Shown one piece after another: positions 18,343-26,894 of a stretch of 64,000 nucleotides of DNA. The notes under the pieces were generated by a model. It searched no databases. It was given only the letters and a program-made list of their open reading frames with translations, and was not told the origin of the DNA. The position numbers and the translations under genes were made by a program. The DNA lies in assembly GCF_007993935.1 (NCBI RefSeq), contig NZ_VITY01000009.1, positions 248,001 through 312,000 on the forward strand, in the 5' to 3' direction. The stretch comes from Bradyrhizobium macuxiense. Its GTDB lineage: Bacteria > Pseudomonadota > Alphaproteobacteria > Rhizobiales > Xanthobacteraceae. Position 1 is the first letter of the stretch. Every line of letters begins with the position of its first letter.

Positions 18343-19353
18343 CTATCCGGTCCGCGCCCGCCGGCCTTCGATCGGATAGGCCGGATCGTTGAACCCCGGC
18401 GTCGATGGATGGCCTGACACGACGAGGCGGTCGATCAGGGCTTCGTCCTCGGCGGTGAAGCGATAGTCCAGCGCGCGGATGTAGTCGTCCCATTGCGCCT
18501 CGGTGCGCGGGCCGGCGATCACGGCGCTGACGAACGACGAATTCAGCACCCAGGACACCGCGAACTGCCCGGCGGTGATGCCGCGGCTCTCGGCGTGGCG
18601 CTTGATCTCCTGCGCCAGCTGCAGCGATTCCGGCCGCCACTCGGTCTGCATCATGCGCTTGTCGTTCCGCCCCGCACGGGTGTCCGCCGGCGGCGCCGCA
18701 TCGGGCGCGTATTTGCCGGTCAACACGCCGCGCGCCAATGGGCTATAGGGCACGATGCCGAGGCCGTAATAGGCGCAGGCCGGAAAATGCTCGACCTCCG
18801 GCATCCGGTTCATCGCGTTGTAATAGGGCTGACTCGCGACCGGACGATCGATGCCGAGCCGGTCGCAGATGTTGCAGATCTCGGCGACGCGCCAGGCGCG
18901 GTAGTTGGAGACGCCGAAATAGCGCACCTTGCCGGCGCGGATCAGGTCGCCCATCGCGCGCACCGTCTCGTCGAGCGGCGTCGCGTGGTCTTCCTTATGC
19001 AGGTAATAGACGTCGATGTAGTCGGTGCCGAGCCGCTTCAGGCTCTCGTCGGCGGCCTGCAACACCCAGCGCCGCGACAGCCCGCCATGATTCGGATCCT
19101 CGCCGATCGGATTGGCGAGCTTGGTCGCGAGCACCCAGTTCGACCGGCTGCTCGAGATCGCGCGGCCCACGACCTCTTCGGACTTGCCGCCATTATAGGC
19201 GTCGGCGCTGTCGATGAAGTTGATGCCGGCCTCGCGCGCCTTGGCCACGATCCGCGACGAGGTCGCCTCATCGGTCGGTCCGCCGAACATCATGGTGCCC
19301 AAGCAGATCGGCGAAACCTTCAGGCCGCTGCGGCCAAGCTGGCGATATTGCAT
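18343..19353 (-). CDS. Aldo/keto reductase
   Basis: A 336-residue NADPH-dependent TIM-barrel oxidoreductase. It starts MQYRQLGRSGLKVSPICLGT. The catalytic set is recognisable: Asp and Tyr in FIDSADAYNGG, Lys in LATKLA, His in VYYLHKEDH. The cofactor end PRTEAQWDDYIRALDY is also present. It belongs to the AKR group close to E. coli YajO/Tas-like enzymes; the substrate is not predictable. Confidence 0.9.
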   Translation of the reverse strand: MQYRQLGRSGLKVSPICLGTMMFGGPTDEATSSRIVAKAREAGINFIDSADAYNGGKSEEVVGRAISSSRSNWVLATKLANPIGEDPNHGGLSRRWVLQAADESLKRLGTDYIDVYYLHKEDHATPLDETVRAMGDLIRAGKVRYFGVSNYRAWRVAEICNICDRLGIDRPVASQPYYNAMNRMPEVEHFPACAYYGLGIVPYSPLARGVLTGKYAPDAAPPADTRAGRNDKRMMQTEWRPESLQLAQEIKRHAESRGITAGQFAVSWVLNSSFVSAVIAGPRTEAQWDDYIRALDYRFTAEDEALIDRLVVSGHPSTPGFNDPAYPIEGRRARTG

Positions 19354-19370
19354 CGGACTTCCCTCCCGTG

Positions 19371-19445
19371 GTCATTCCGGGGCGATGCGCAGTATCGAAC
19401 CCGGAATCTCGAGGTTCCGGGTTCGCTTCGCGCCCCGGAACGACG
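19371..19445. repeat. Intergenic inverted repeat, family H
   Basis: The outer arms are GTCATTCCGGGGCG and CGCCCCGGAACGAC; the inner arms CGAACCCGGAATCTCGAG and GGTTCCGGGTTCG. It lies between two same-strand genes. One copy is seen. Confidence 0.75.
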
Positions 19446-19450
19446 ATGGA

Positions 19451-19921
19451 TCAACTCTCGGTCTTCAGAATCTTGAACACGCCGTTGGCCATCGCGATGC
19501 AGCGCTTCTCGACCGTCACCTCGGCGGTGATGAAGATCAGGCTGCGGGTCGAGCGCACCACGCGCGGCCGCGTCGTCAGGATCTCGCCGATCTTGCCGGC
19601 CTCGACGAAATGGGTGTCGAGCTGCACCGTCGCAAGCGTCGGCTTGCCCGAAACGAAGCGCGCGGCCATGCCGCAGGCGCGGTCGGCGAAGGTCATGATC
19701 ACGCCGCCCTGCACCAGGCCGCGGCGGTTGTGGTGCTTGTCCTCGGTGATCAGTGCGAGTTCGAGCGCGCCGTCCTTCAACCGTTCCCACAGGGGGCCGA
19801 TCAGCGTCAGGAAACCGGTGGTGTCGGCGACCTTCCAGCCGTCGGATTTGAGTCTGTCCGCGGCCTTGGCCGTCATGAGGTGAGGATCCGTTGCTTGGCT
19901 ATGATTGATCGCAGGAGGCAT
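19451..19921 (-). CDS. PaaI-family acyl-CoA thioesterase (hotdog fold)
   Basis: A 156-residue hotdog-fold protein. The core NRRGLVQGGVIMTFADRACG fits the PaaI/4HBT pattern (HGG-like motif followed by a D on the central helix), then TVQLDTHFVEAGKIGEI. It would hydrolyse small acyl-CoA thioesters in the cytoplasm. A start at MTAKAADRL, 15 codons in, is possible. It is divergent from the Nudix gene, with only 48 bases between. Confidence 0.82.
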   Translation of the reverse strand: MPPAINHSQATDPHLMTAKAADRLKSDGWKVADTTGFLTLIGPLWERLKDGALELALITEDKHHNRRGLVQGGVIMTFADRACGMAARFVSGKPTLATVQLDTHFVEAGKIGEILTTRPRVVRSTRSLIFITAEVTVEKRCIAMANGVFKILKTES

Positions 19922-19969
19922 GTCGTTCCGCTCATTTCATCAAACGCTGATGTGTTGTAGTCAAGCGCA

Positions 19970-20599
19970 ATGGCCCGCACATTTGACGATGCCACCCGGC
20001 GGAATATCGCAGAGCTCTGTGCCGCGTTCGCGCGTCAGCCGCCGGCCGAAGCCGCGCCGACGCTGAAGCGCGCGGCGGTCGCGATCGCGCTGACCGAAGC
20101 CGATGACGGCCACGGCACCGCCTTCCTGCTCACCCGGCGCAGCGCGCGCCTGCGCGCCCACAGCGCGCAATGGGCGCTGCCGGGCGGGCGCTGCGATGCC
20201 GGCGAGACGCAGCCCCAGGCCGCGCTGCGCGAATTACACGAGGAGCTCGGCCTTAAGCTCTCCGAACGCGACGTGCTCGGCCTGCTCGACGATTATCCGA
20301 CCCGCTCCGGCTATCTGATCACCCCGGTCGTGGTCTGGGCCGGCGTACATGCGGCGATCACGCCGAACCCGGACGAGGTCGCGTCCGCGCATCGCATCGG
20401 CCTCGATGCGATCGAGCTCGAGGACGCATTCAGCTTCGTCACGATTCCGGAGAGCGCGCGGCGGGTGATCCGCTTCCGGCTCGGCGGCCAGCAGATCCAC
20501 GCGCCGACCGCCGCGCTGATCTATCAGTTCCGTGAGGTGCTGGCCGGCCGCAACACCCGCGTCGCCGATCTCGAGCAGCCGGTGTTCGCATGGAAGTGA
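19970..20599 (+). CDS. Nudix hydrolase, CoA pyrophosphatase-like
   Basis: A 209-residue enzyme with a perfect Nudix box: GRCDAGE, seven residues, RELHEELGL. The upstream AFLLTRRSARLRAHSAQWALPGG places it in the NudL/CoA diphosphatase group (UPF0035-like RSxxLxxHxGQ), which cleaves CoA to 4'-phosphopantetheine and 3',5'-ADP. Divergent from a thioesterase, which fits a CoA-related role; the exact substrate is not proven. Confidence 0.85.
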   Translation: MARTFDDATRRNIAELCAAFARQPPAEAAPTLKRAAVAIALTEADDGHGTAFLLTRRSARLRAHSAQWALPGGRCDAGETQPQAALRELHEELGLKLSERDVLGLLDDYPTRSGYLITPVVVWAGVHAAITPNPDEVASAHRIGLDAIELEDAFSFVTIPESARRVIRFRLGGQQIHAPTAALIYQFREVLAGRNTRVADLEQPVFAWK

Positions 20600-20743
20600 C
20601 TGTCATCACCCCGTCGTCTCCACGGCCTTGCGCGGCGAACACCGCATTGTGGCGAAATTTCCGGACCTGATCGCGGCATCCGGCCGCCTTCGATCCGGAC
20701 ATTTCCGGGCTGACTTCGCGGCAGTGCTTGCTACAACGAGGCC

Positions 20744-21940
20744 ATGCGCCCGCAATTGATTCGCCTCTCGTCAGGATTTGTCGCGCTCGCGCTTGTCGCC
20801 AGCGCGCCGCCAGTATCGGCCGGCGAGGCCGATGCGCTGCCGCCGTCCGTCGCCAATGCGATGGCGCAGGCCTCGCCGCAGGCGATCATGGAATATCGCC
20901 GCAAGCTGCAGGAATACGAGGAGGCGCGCGCCGCCTTCGAGCAGGATGCGACTGCCTATTGGAGCGCGATCGCCGACAAGCGGCGCGGCCGCAACGCCAA
21001 GCGCCGCGACCGCGTGCAGATTACGCTCGATGATTACGTGCTGCAGCAGCCGCCGGTCTATGAGGGGCCGAGGCGGCCGGTCAATCCGGCTCCCGAAGAG
21101 GAGGGCGGCAAGCCGCCGCGCCCGCCCAAGACGATCCCGGTGGTCTCCGATCTGGTCAGGGCGGCTGCCGAGCAATTCCAGTTCGCGCCGCAACGGCCGT
21201 CGAGCGAGGTGGAGTTCAAGCGCGCCTATGCCCGCTACGCGCGCGCGGCGGGGCTGACGCCGGAGCAGGCGGTGCGGGTCTATTCATTCGAGACCGGCGG
21301 CACCGGCAATTACGACGTGCAGGCGGGGATCGAGCATGGCGGCAAGCGCGCCATCTCCACCGCGATGGGCTACAACCAGCTGCTCACCACCAACACCGTC
21401 GAGCTGCTCGCCGAGCAGGGCCATGAATTCGTGCGGGATCTGACCGAGCGCGTTGCGCGGACGCAGGGGCCGGCGCGCAAGGCCATGGAGCACAAGCTCG
21501 CGGTGCTGAAGAAGATGGTCGCGTTCACCCGTACCGTGCCCGACGACTGGTCGGCGCATCAGCGCCTCGCCGACACCGCGCAAGGCTGGGCGTGCCACGC
21601 CATGGTGCTCGACATCGATGTCGGTCCGATGCTGCAGACCCACAAGCTGCTGACCTCGGTGCTGTTCGCGCGCACCAAGGGCTACGACCGGCCGCTGACC
21701 GCGGCCGAGCTCGAGATGATGAACCTGACCGGCGACGGCACCGGGCTCGACATGGTGACCATGCCGCAGGCGATGCGCGAGCGGGTGCCGACCGCGAACT
21801 TCTTCCAGCGCTCGGGCTACGAGCGCAACCCGGTCGCGATCCGCCACAACACCGTGGCCAGGCTGCTTGCCGTCACCAACGAGCGGATGGACTTCAACAG
21901 CAACAAGCCCGGCGCAAGGGAATTGGCCGGGGCGTTCTGA
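20744..21940 (+). CDS. Exported protein with lysozyme-like central segment, unknown function
   Basis: A 398-residue protein with a signal peptide ending PPVSAGEA. Residues 40-130 form a charged, proline-containing region (RRGRNAKRRDR, then EEEGGKPPRPPK). A globular domain follows. Its segment VYSFETGGTGNYDVQ, followed by AISTAMGYNQLL, recalls the E-T-x-G...GYxQL pattern of lysozyme-fold transglycosylases. Beyond that I recognise no family. Periplasmic location is likely; muralytic activity is a structural guess. Confidence 0.75.
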   Translation: MRPQLIRLSSGFVALALVASAPPVSAGEADALPPSVANAMAQASPQAIMEYRRKLQEYEEARAAFEQDATAYWSAIADKRRGRNAKRRDRVQITLDDYVLQQPPVYEGPRRPVNPAPEEEGGKPPRPPKTIPVVSDLVRAAAEQFQFAPQRPSSEVEFKRAYARYARAAGLTPEQAVRVYSFETGGTGNYDVQAGIEHGGKRAISTAMGYNQLLTTNTVELLAEQGHEFVRDLTERVARTQGPARKAMEHKLAVLKKMVAFTRTVPDDWSAHQRLADTAQGWACHAMVLDIDVGPMLQTHKLLTSVLFARTKGYDRPLTAAELEMMNLTGDGTGLDMVTMPQAMRERVPTANFFQRSGYERNPVAIRHNTVARLLAVTNERMDFNSNKPGARELAGAF

Positions 21941-21956
21941 GGTCTGCCGAAAACCG

Positions 21957-22256
21957 TCAGTTTGATCCGAACATGAACTTGCCGTCGCCCTCGAGATAGG
22001 GACCGGAGCGCATGTAGAGCTGGCCGTTATGCCCGATGAAGAACAGCGTCCCCTTCGGCACCTTCTTGGCGCCCTTCAGCAGCGTGCCGGCATTGCTGGT
22101 CCCCATCTTGTAGGCCCAGGTCTTGCCCTCCTTGTCATAGGCGTAGCCCATGTCGGTCTTCAGCTCCCAGGGCGCAGCCTCCTGCGCGAATGCGCATGTC
22201 GTCATCGCAGCAAGGGTCGCGGTCGCAATAAAGGTCTTGGTCAAAAAATGCGTCAT
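21957..22256 (-). CDS. Small exported protein, unknown function
   Basis: 99 residues from the ATG with GGAGG seven bases upstream. The signal peptide TKTFIATATLAAMTTCAFAQ is clear. The mature part (EAAPWELKTDMGYAYDKEGK, later GHNGQLYMRSGPYLEGDGK) is hydrophilic with few repeats. No family recognised. It ends 17 bases from the convergent exported protein. Confidence 0.75.
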   Translation of the reverse strand: MTHFLTKTFIATATLAAMTTCAFAQEAAPWELKTDMGYAYDKEGKTWAYKMGTSNAGTLLKGAKKVPKGTLFFIGHNGQLYMRSGPYLEGDGKFMFGSN

Positions 22257-22463
22257 GATCCACCTCCGGCCGGAAAAAAACGGCGTCGTCCCCACGTCTC
22301 TGAACAAATCACGAACGGTATTCGGGCGTCAATACGACAATCGGCGCGGCCGCTCACAGAGATCGGCGACTTTGTGATTTCCCGCATCAAGCTTGGCGAC
22401 TATCTTCGCGTTACCGTTTACAAACGCTTCGATTGGCGGAAACACTACCTGGGGGTGCTCGCG

Positions 22464-22943
22464 ATGAACCACGTCATGAAGATCGGTATCGGTGTCGCTC
22501 TGTCGTTCATGGCGCTGGCGTCAGTCGCGCAGGCGGACGAGTTCAAGCTCTCCAACAACCAGCGGATCTCCTGCAGCCGCGGCCTGTCCGCCGGCAAGCT
22601 CAAGACGTCGACCTGCAAGTCCTACGCCTATCTGTTCAACGCCAAGACCTCGGAATACTTCCGCTGCCAGGTCTCGCTGGCGCTGACGCAGGACAACAAG
22701 GAGGTCATCAACGTCCAGGCCGACGGCAGCTGCACCAAGAAGCCGCGCATCTTCGAGACCGACGGCAATTATACGTTCGATGCCACCGAGACCGAGCCGC
22801 CGAACACCAACTCGTTCTTCGGCACCGGCGGCTATGCGATCTGGGCCAGCGACACCACCACCCAGAAGATCCGCGGCTGCATCACCATCTCGTCCGGCCT
22901 CGGCTCCGACATTTCGAAGTGCCTCGACATGACGTTTCAGTGA
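22464..22943 (+). CDS. Cysteine-containing secreted protein, unknown function
   Basis: 159 residues starting MNHVMKIGIGVALSFMALASVAQADEF, a signal peptide, with a GGGGG ribosome site. The mature protein has six Cys: QRISCSRG, TSTCKSY, YFRCQVS, GSCTKK, RGCITIS and SKCLDM, consistent with up to three disulfides. No family recognised. The frame runs upstream without a stop, but the signal peptide fixes the start. The CoA lyase gene begins 18 bases later. Confidence 0.8.
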   Translation: MNHVMKIGIGVALSFMALASVAQADEFKLSNNQRISCSRGLSAGKLKTSTCKSYAYLFNAKTSEYFRCQVSLALTQDNKEVINVQADGSCTKKPRIFETDGNYTFDATETEPPNTNSFFGTGGYAIWASDTTTQKIRGCITISSGLGSDISKCLDMTFQ

Positions 22944-22961
22944 TGGCGTGCGGGCCGTGTG

Positions 22962-23864
22962 ATGCGCAAGCTGCGCCCAGCCCCGCTCTGCCGCTCCTGG
23001 CTGTTTCTCGAAGGCGCTAACGAGACCGTGCTGCAGCACGCGGCCGCCAGCGGCGCCGACGTGCTGATCCACGAGCTCGAGGATTTCACCCCGCCGTCGC
23101 TGCGTCCGAAGGCGCGGGCGCTGGCGGCCGAGCTCTACGCCGCCTGGCGCGACCAGGGCGCGGTGGTCGCAGTCCGCGTCAACCCATTGGACCAGGACGG
23201 CATGGACGATCTTGCCGCCGTGATGCGCGGCCGTCCGGATATTGTCGCGCTGCCAAAGGTCGCCGAGCCGCATCATGTTGTCAGGCTCGACGAGGCGGTG
23301 ACGCGATTCGAGCGCGACTACGGCATCGCCGAGGGATCCACGTCACTGCTGCCGAACATCGAATTCGCGCGCGGCCTGGTGCAGACCGGCGCGATCGCGG
23401 TGACGAGCCGGCGTACCATCGGCTGCCTGATGGCGTCGGAAGATCTCGCGGCCGATCTTGGCGCCGAGCGCGGCAGCGACGGCCTGGAGCTCGCTTACGC
23501 GCGGCAGCGCTTCATCGTCGAATGTCGCGCCGCCGGCGTCGTTGCGGTGGATTGCCCTTACACCTGGAGCGACGCCACCGGCGTCGCGCGCGACACGGTC
23601 TGGGCGCGACGGCTGGGATACACCGCAAAGAGCCTGGTCGATCCCGCGCATGCCGCCATCGTCAATGGTGTCCTCACCCCGAGCGAGGACGAGTTGCGCC
23701 AGGCGGGCAGGATCGTGGCGGCATTCGAAGCGGCGCGGGCGCAGGGCCTCGGCCGCGTCGAGCTCGACGGCTCGCTGCTGGAGGTCCCGACCTATTCCAA
23801 CGCGAAGCGGTTGATCGCGCGCGGCGAGGCGCTGCGCGCGATCGATCGCGAGGTTCGAGCCTGA
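22962..23864 (+). CDS. HpcH/HpaI-type CoA ester lyase (citrate lyase beta-like)
   Basis: A 300-residue TIM-barrel lyase: RSWLFLEGANETVLQHAAAS start, HELEDFTPPSLRPKARA (metal-binding E/D region), AVRVNPLDQDG, and LPNIEFARGL with the active-site Glu. These match the CitE/malyl-CoA lyase-like group, which cleaves or forms acyl-CoA C-C bonds. No CitD/CitF partners are adjacent, so it is a stand-alone CitE-like enzyme. The ATG directly after a GTG at 22959 was chosen. Confidence 0.85.
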   Translation: MRKLRPAPLCRSWLFLEGANETVLQHAAASGADVLIHELEDFTPPSLRPKARALAAELYAAWRDQGAVVAVRVNPLDQDGMDDLAAVMRGRPDIVALPKVAEPHHVVRLDEAVTRFERDYGIAEGSTSLLPNIEFARGLVQTGAIAVTSRRTIGCLMASEDLAADLGAERGSDGLELAYARQRFIVECRAAGVVAVDCPYTWSDATGVARDTVWARRLGYTAKSLVDPAHAAIVNGVLTPSEDELRQAGRIVAAFEAARAQGLGRVELDGSLLEVPTYSNAKRLIARGEALRAIDREVRA

Positions 23865-23878
23865 CCGGAGGCGATGCC

Positions 23879-25093
23879 TCAGGAGGCCGGCTCTTTCTCC
23901 GAGAAGTGCATGCGTGAACGGGCGAACTTCTTGACGCCCATCGGCTTGCCGAACAGGTAGCCCTGGACCTGATCGAAATCCATCTCATGCGCGGCGAGAA
24001 AATCCGCGCGCGTCTCGACCCCTTGGGCGACGACCTGCGCGCCGGCATCGTGGGCGAGCTCGACGATGCGCCGGCACACCGTCTGCTTCAGGCGCTGATC
24101 CGCGCAGCCGGTGACGTATTGATGATCGACCTTGAGCTGGACGAACGGAAAGTTCGGCAGTCCGAGCAAAGACGGCCAGTTCGCGCCGACATTGTCGATC
24201 GAGATGCCGATATTGTGCAGGCGAACGCGCCTCGCGACATCGATCGCGAGATCCAGATTGTCGACCACCTCGGTGCTGTCGATCTCGATCAGCAGGCCGG
24301 CGAAGGCAGCATGGTCCGGAATCCGGTAACACAGCTCGCGCACCGCATCATCGTCGGCGAGAAACGAGATCGGCAGGTTGATCGAGAGATTGACCGGCCC
24401 GATCTGTTCGAGGAGATAGCGCCAGTCCTCGATCGCGCGCTCGATCACGAAATCGGACAGCGCGTGAAAATGCGGATCGCTTTCGTCGGGGATGAAGTAG
24501 GCCGGCGGCACCACGCCCCATGCGGGATGACGCATCCGGATCAGTGCCTCGGCTCCGCTCGGAACCAGCGTCCGGAGATGAATTTTCTGCTGATACCACA
24601 GCTCGAGCCAGCCGGCCTTCAGCGCTTCGGGCACGTCCACCGCCGGGCTCGGCGCCGGTTCGAGCGGCAGCAACGAGGCAAGACTGTCACGAAGGGTTCC
24701 GGCGCTGAACGGCGTGGACAGGGCCGGCAGCATGGCGATGCCGTACTCATCGCCGATCTGCCGGACCGCCTTGACGATGATCGAATCCGGCTGCCCGATG
24801 ACGAGGACCTTGCCGCGATAGTCCTTTCTCACCAAAGTCTCGAGAATTTTACTGACTTCGATGCCGTCCACGGAGACGCCGAGCACCAGAAGATCGGGCC
24901 GTTCCGCGTCCAGCACGGTGTCGAGTTCCAGGGCCTGGCCGCACTCACTGGTGATGAAGCCGAGGTCTTCCAGCGCCTCTGCGAGGAAGGTTCGAAGGTG
25001 TTTTTTGCTGTCCGCAATGCATGCGCGCGGGGTCAGCTTGCGATGTCCGAACCATCCGGCGCGTGGTTGTGTGATGTGGCTGATGTGATTCAT
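23879..25093 (-). CDS. Degenerate receiver-EAL domain protein
   Basis: A 404-residue protein with an N-terminal receiver-like domain (residues about 22-140) and a C-terminal EAL domain (about 165-395). The phospho-acceptor Asp is replaced by Gly72 (DLLVLGVSVDG). The EAL domain keeps E182 in AEALIRM, K321 in LKVD, and QGYLFGKP, but the metal pair DD reads D300-N301 and the AEGVE motif reads AQGVE (Q357). c-di-GMP hydrolysis is therefore doubtful; binding or a protein-interaction role is possible. There is no GGDEF domain and no membrane segment. Confidence 0.85.
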   Translation of the reverse strand: MNHISHITQPRAGWFGHRKLTPRACIADSKKHLRTFLAEALEDLGFITSECGQALELDTVLDAERPDLLVLGVSVDGIEVSKILETLVRKDYRGKVLVIGQPDSIIVKAVRQIGDEYGIAMLPALSTPFSAGTLRDSLASLLPLEPAPSPAVDVPEALKAGWLELWYQQKIHLRTLVPSGAEALIRMRHPAWGVVPPAYFIPDESDPHFHALSDFVIERAIEDWRYLLEQIGPVNLSINLPISFLADDDAVRELCYRIPDHAAFAGLLIEIDSTEVVDNLDLAIDVARRVRLHNIGISIDNVGANWPSLLGLPNFPFVQLKVDHQYVTGCADQRLKQTVCRRIVELAHDAGAQVVAQGVETRADFLAAHEMDFDQVQGYLFGKPMGVKKFARSRMHFSEKEPAS

Positions 25094-25455
25094 GCCCCGC
25101 CTTGTCCGTAATTACCCCGGCTTGACTCGTACATCTAAGAACCCCGGCAATCATGGAAATTTCTGGTTCATACATTGATTGGCTCGCTAACCTTAAAGGA
25201 TTCAATTCGAATCAAATGATGCTGGAATCGCTGCATCTCGCCGCGGTTACACGTGCAACAAATGCGTCATCTGAGCTTCATGCGCGCGATTGCGCTCGAC
25301 TTTGGACGTATGCGGAAACATTGCGCGCGTGTGTCATCGAGAGACGACGTTAATAACTGTGTTATCGCGTCGATGCAGATGTGGAACTGGATCATTGTCG
25401 GACATCCAATCGGTCATGCGAGGCGAATCGCAGCGCGCCGACGGCGAATCACGGA
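25094..25455. other. Gene-free, AT-richer stretch
   Basis: 362 bases between two genes transcribed leftward. G+C is lower than the rest of the window, with runs such as GGATTCAATTCGAATCAAATG. A 66-codon frame at 25153-25353 lacks a ribosome site and coding character. It probably holds the promoter of the EAL gene at its left end; no motif is convincing. Confidence 0.5.
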
Positions 25456-26820
25456 TCATCCTTTGTGTGATGCCAATGCGGTTGCGCGCGACGTTGACGT
25501 CGCCGTTCGCAACGTCTCCGGCATCAACGCGCAGTAGCCGATCAGCCCGGCACCAGCGACGGCTGCAAGGAACAGAAATGCGGCGCTGTAGCCGGCGTGG
25601 ACAATAATGAATCCGGCGACCGCCGTGCTCAGCGCGCCGCCGAGACCGGTCGCCGTGGCGATCGCGCCCTGGCTGATGTTGAAATGCCCGGTACCCTGCG
25701 TGAGATCGGCAACCACGAGCGGGAATAGCGCGCCGAAGATCCCGGCGCCGATGCCGTCGAGCAATTGCACCGACACCAGCCAGTACGGGTTGTCCGACAA
25801 CGGATAGAGTGCGCCGCGAATCGCCAGCACCGCGAGCGCGACAGCGAAGATCGGCTTGCGGCCCCAGACGTCGGCCTTGCGTCCGACCAGCATCGCGACC
25901 GGCACCATCACGACCTGGGCCGCGATGATGCAGACCGACATCAGCGACGTGCCGAGGTTGCGATTGACCAATGCGAGCTTCTGGCCGACCAGCGGCAGCA
26001 TCGCCGCATTGGCAAAGTGAAAGACCACGGTCGAGACCGCGAAGATCAGCAGCGGCTTGCAGGTCAGCAGCACGCGAAAGCCGGATGGCCGGTCATGCGG
26101 CGTGCCATGCGTCTCCGCGAGGTCGTCGAGCCCGCGCGCGACCTGGTGGTCGATGGCACCGGGCGGGATCGACAGCGTCGCGGCGATGCTGGCGAGCGCC
26201 ATCGCGGCCAGCAGCCAGAATACGACGACAGGGCCGAACCAGTAGGCGGTGCCGCCGGCGATCGCGGCGGCCACGGCATTGCCGGCGTGATTGTACGCCT
26301 CGTTGCGTCCGGTGCGCGCCGCGAACGCCTTGGGGCCGACGATGCCGAGCGTCACCGCGGCGATCGCCGGTGCGAACACCGAGCCGCTCGTGGCGGCAAC
26401 CGCCTGGGTCGCGGCGACCAGCGCGAAGTGGTCGAGCAGCGGCAGCAGCAGGCACGCGGCGGTCACGGCGATGGCGGCTGATATCATCAGGGCGCGCTTG
26501 GCGCGGCTGCCGTCGATCAGGGCACCGGCCGGAGTCTGGGCGACGATCCCCGCGATCGCGGCGATCGACATCACCGACCCGATCGAGGCCTCATCCCACT
26601 TCCGTTCGGTGAGAAGGTAGATCGCCAGATAGGGGCCGAGCCCGTCCCGCACGTCGGCGAGGAAGAAGTTCAACGCATCAAGCGCGCGCTCAACGGTCGT
26701 CGTCCCGGACGGCTGCAAGTCATACCTCGCGGCGAGATTGCGCATCTCAACCCGCTCGTACGCGCGGAGTTCCCCGCGCAGGTAAAGTGGTGCTGCCATC
26801 AGGGGTTTTTGGCCACGCAT
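25456..26820 (-). CDS. Major facilitator superfamily transporter
   Basis: A 454-residue membrane protein with a 45-residue cytoplasmic N-terminus and about 12 membrane helices. Characteristic loops are present: PAGALIDGSRAKR between helices 2 and 3, and VGRKADVWGRKPIF in the second half (the MFS D-x-x-GRR-type loop repeated). It probably exports or imports a small solute by proton exchange. The substrate cannot be predicted, and no linked enzyme is present. Confidence 0.88.
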   Translation of the reverse strand: MRGQKPLMAAPLYLRGELRAYERVEMRNLAARYDLQPSGTTTVERALDALNFFLADVRDGLGPYLAIYLLTERKWDEASIGSVMSIAAIAGIVAQTPAGALIDGSRAKRALMISAAIAVTAACLLLPLLDHFALVAATQAVAATSGSVFAPAIAAVTLGIVGPKAFAARTGRNEAYNHAGNAVAAAIAGGTAYWFGPVVVFWLLAAMALASIAATLSIPPGAIDHQVARGLDDLAETHGTPHDRPSGFRVLLTCKPLLIFAVSTVVFHFANAAMLPLVGQKLALVNRNLGTSLMSVCIIAAQVVMVPVAMLVGRKADVWGRKPIFAVALAVLAIRGALYPLSDNPYWLVSVQLLDGIGAGIFGALFPLVVADLTQGTGHFNISQGAIATATGLGGALSTAVAGFIIVHAGYSAAFLFLAAVAGAGLIGYCALMPETLRTATSTSRATALASHKG

Positions 26821-26894
26821 GCGTCATTTGGATGGGTTGACCCGGCAGGGTTGTGCGGCCAATTTCCGGCCCGGCTTAGGGGAGAATATTGCTC

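Noticed and set aside
25153..25353. 66-codon frame in the gap upstream of the EAL gene
   Set aside because: No ribosome site, no recognisable signal or domain, and codon use unlike neighbours.
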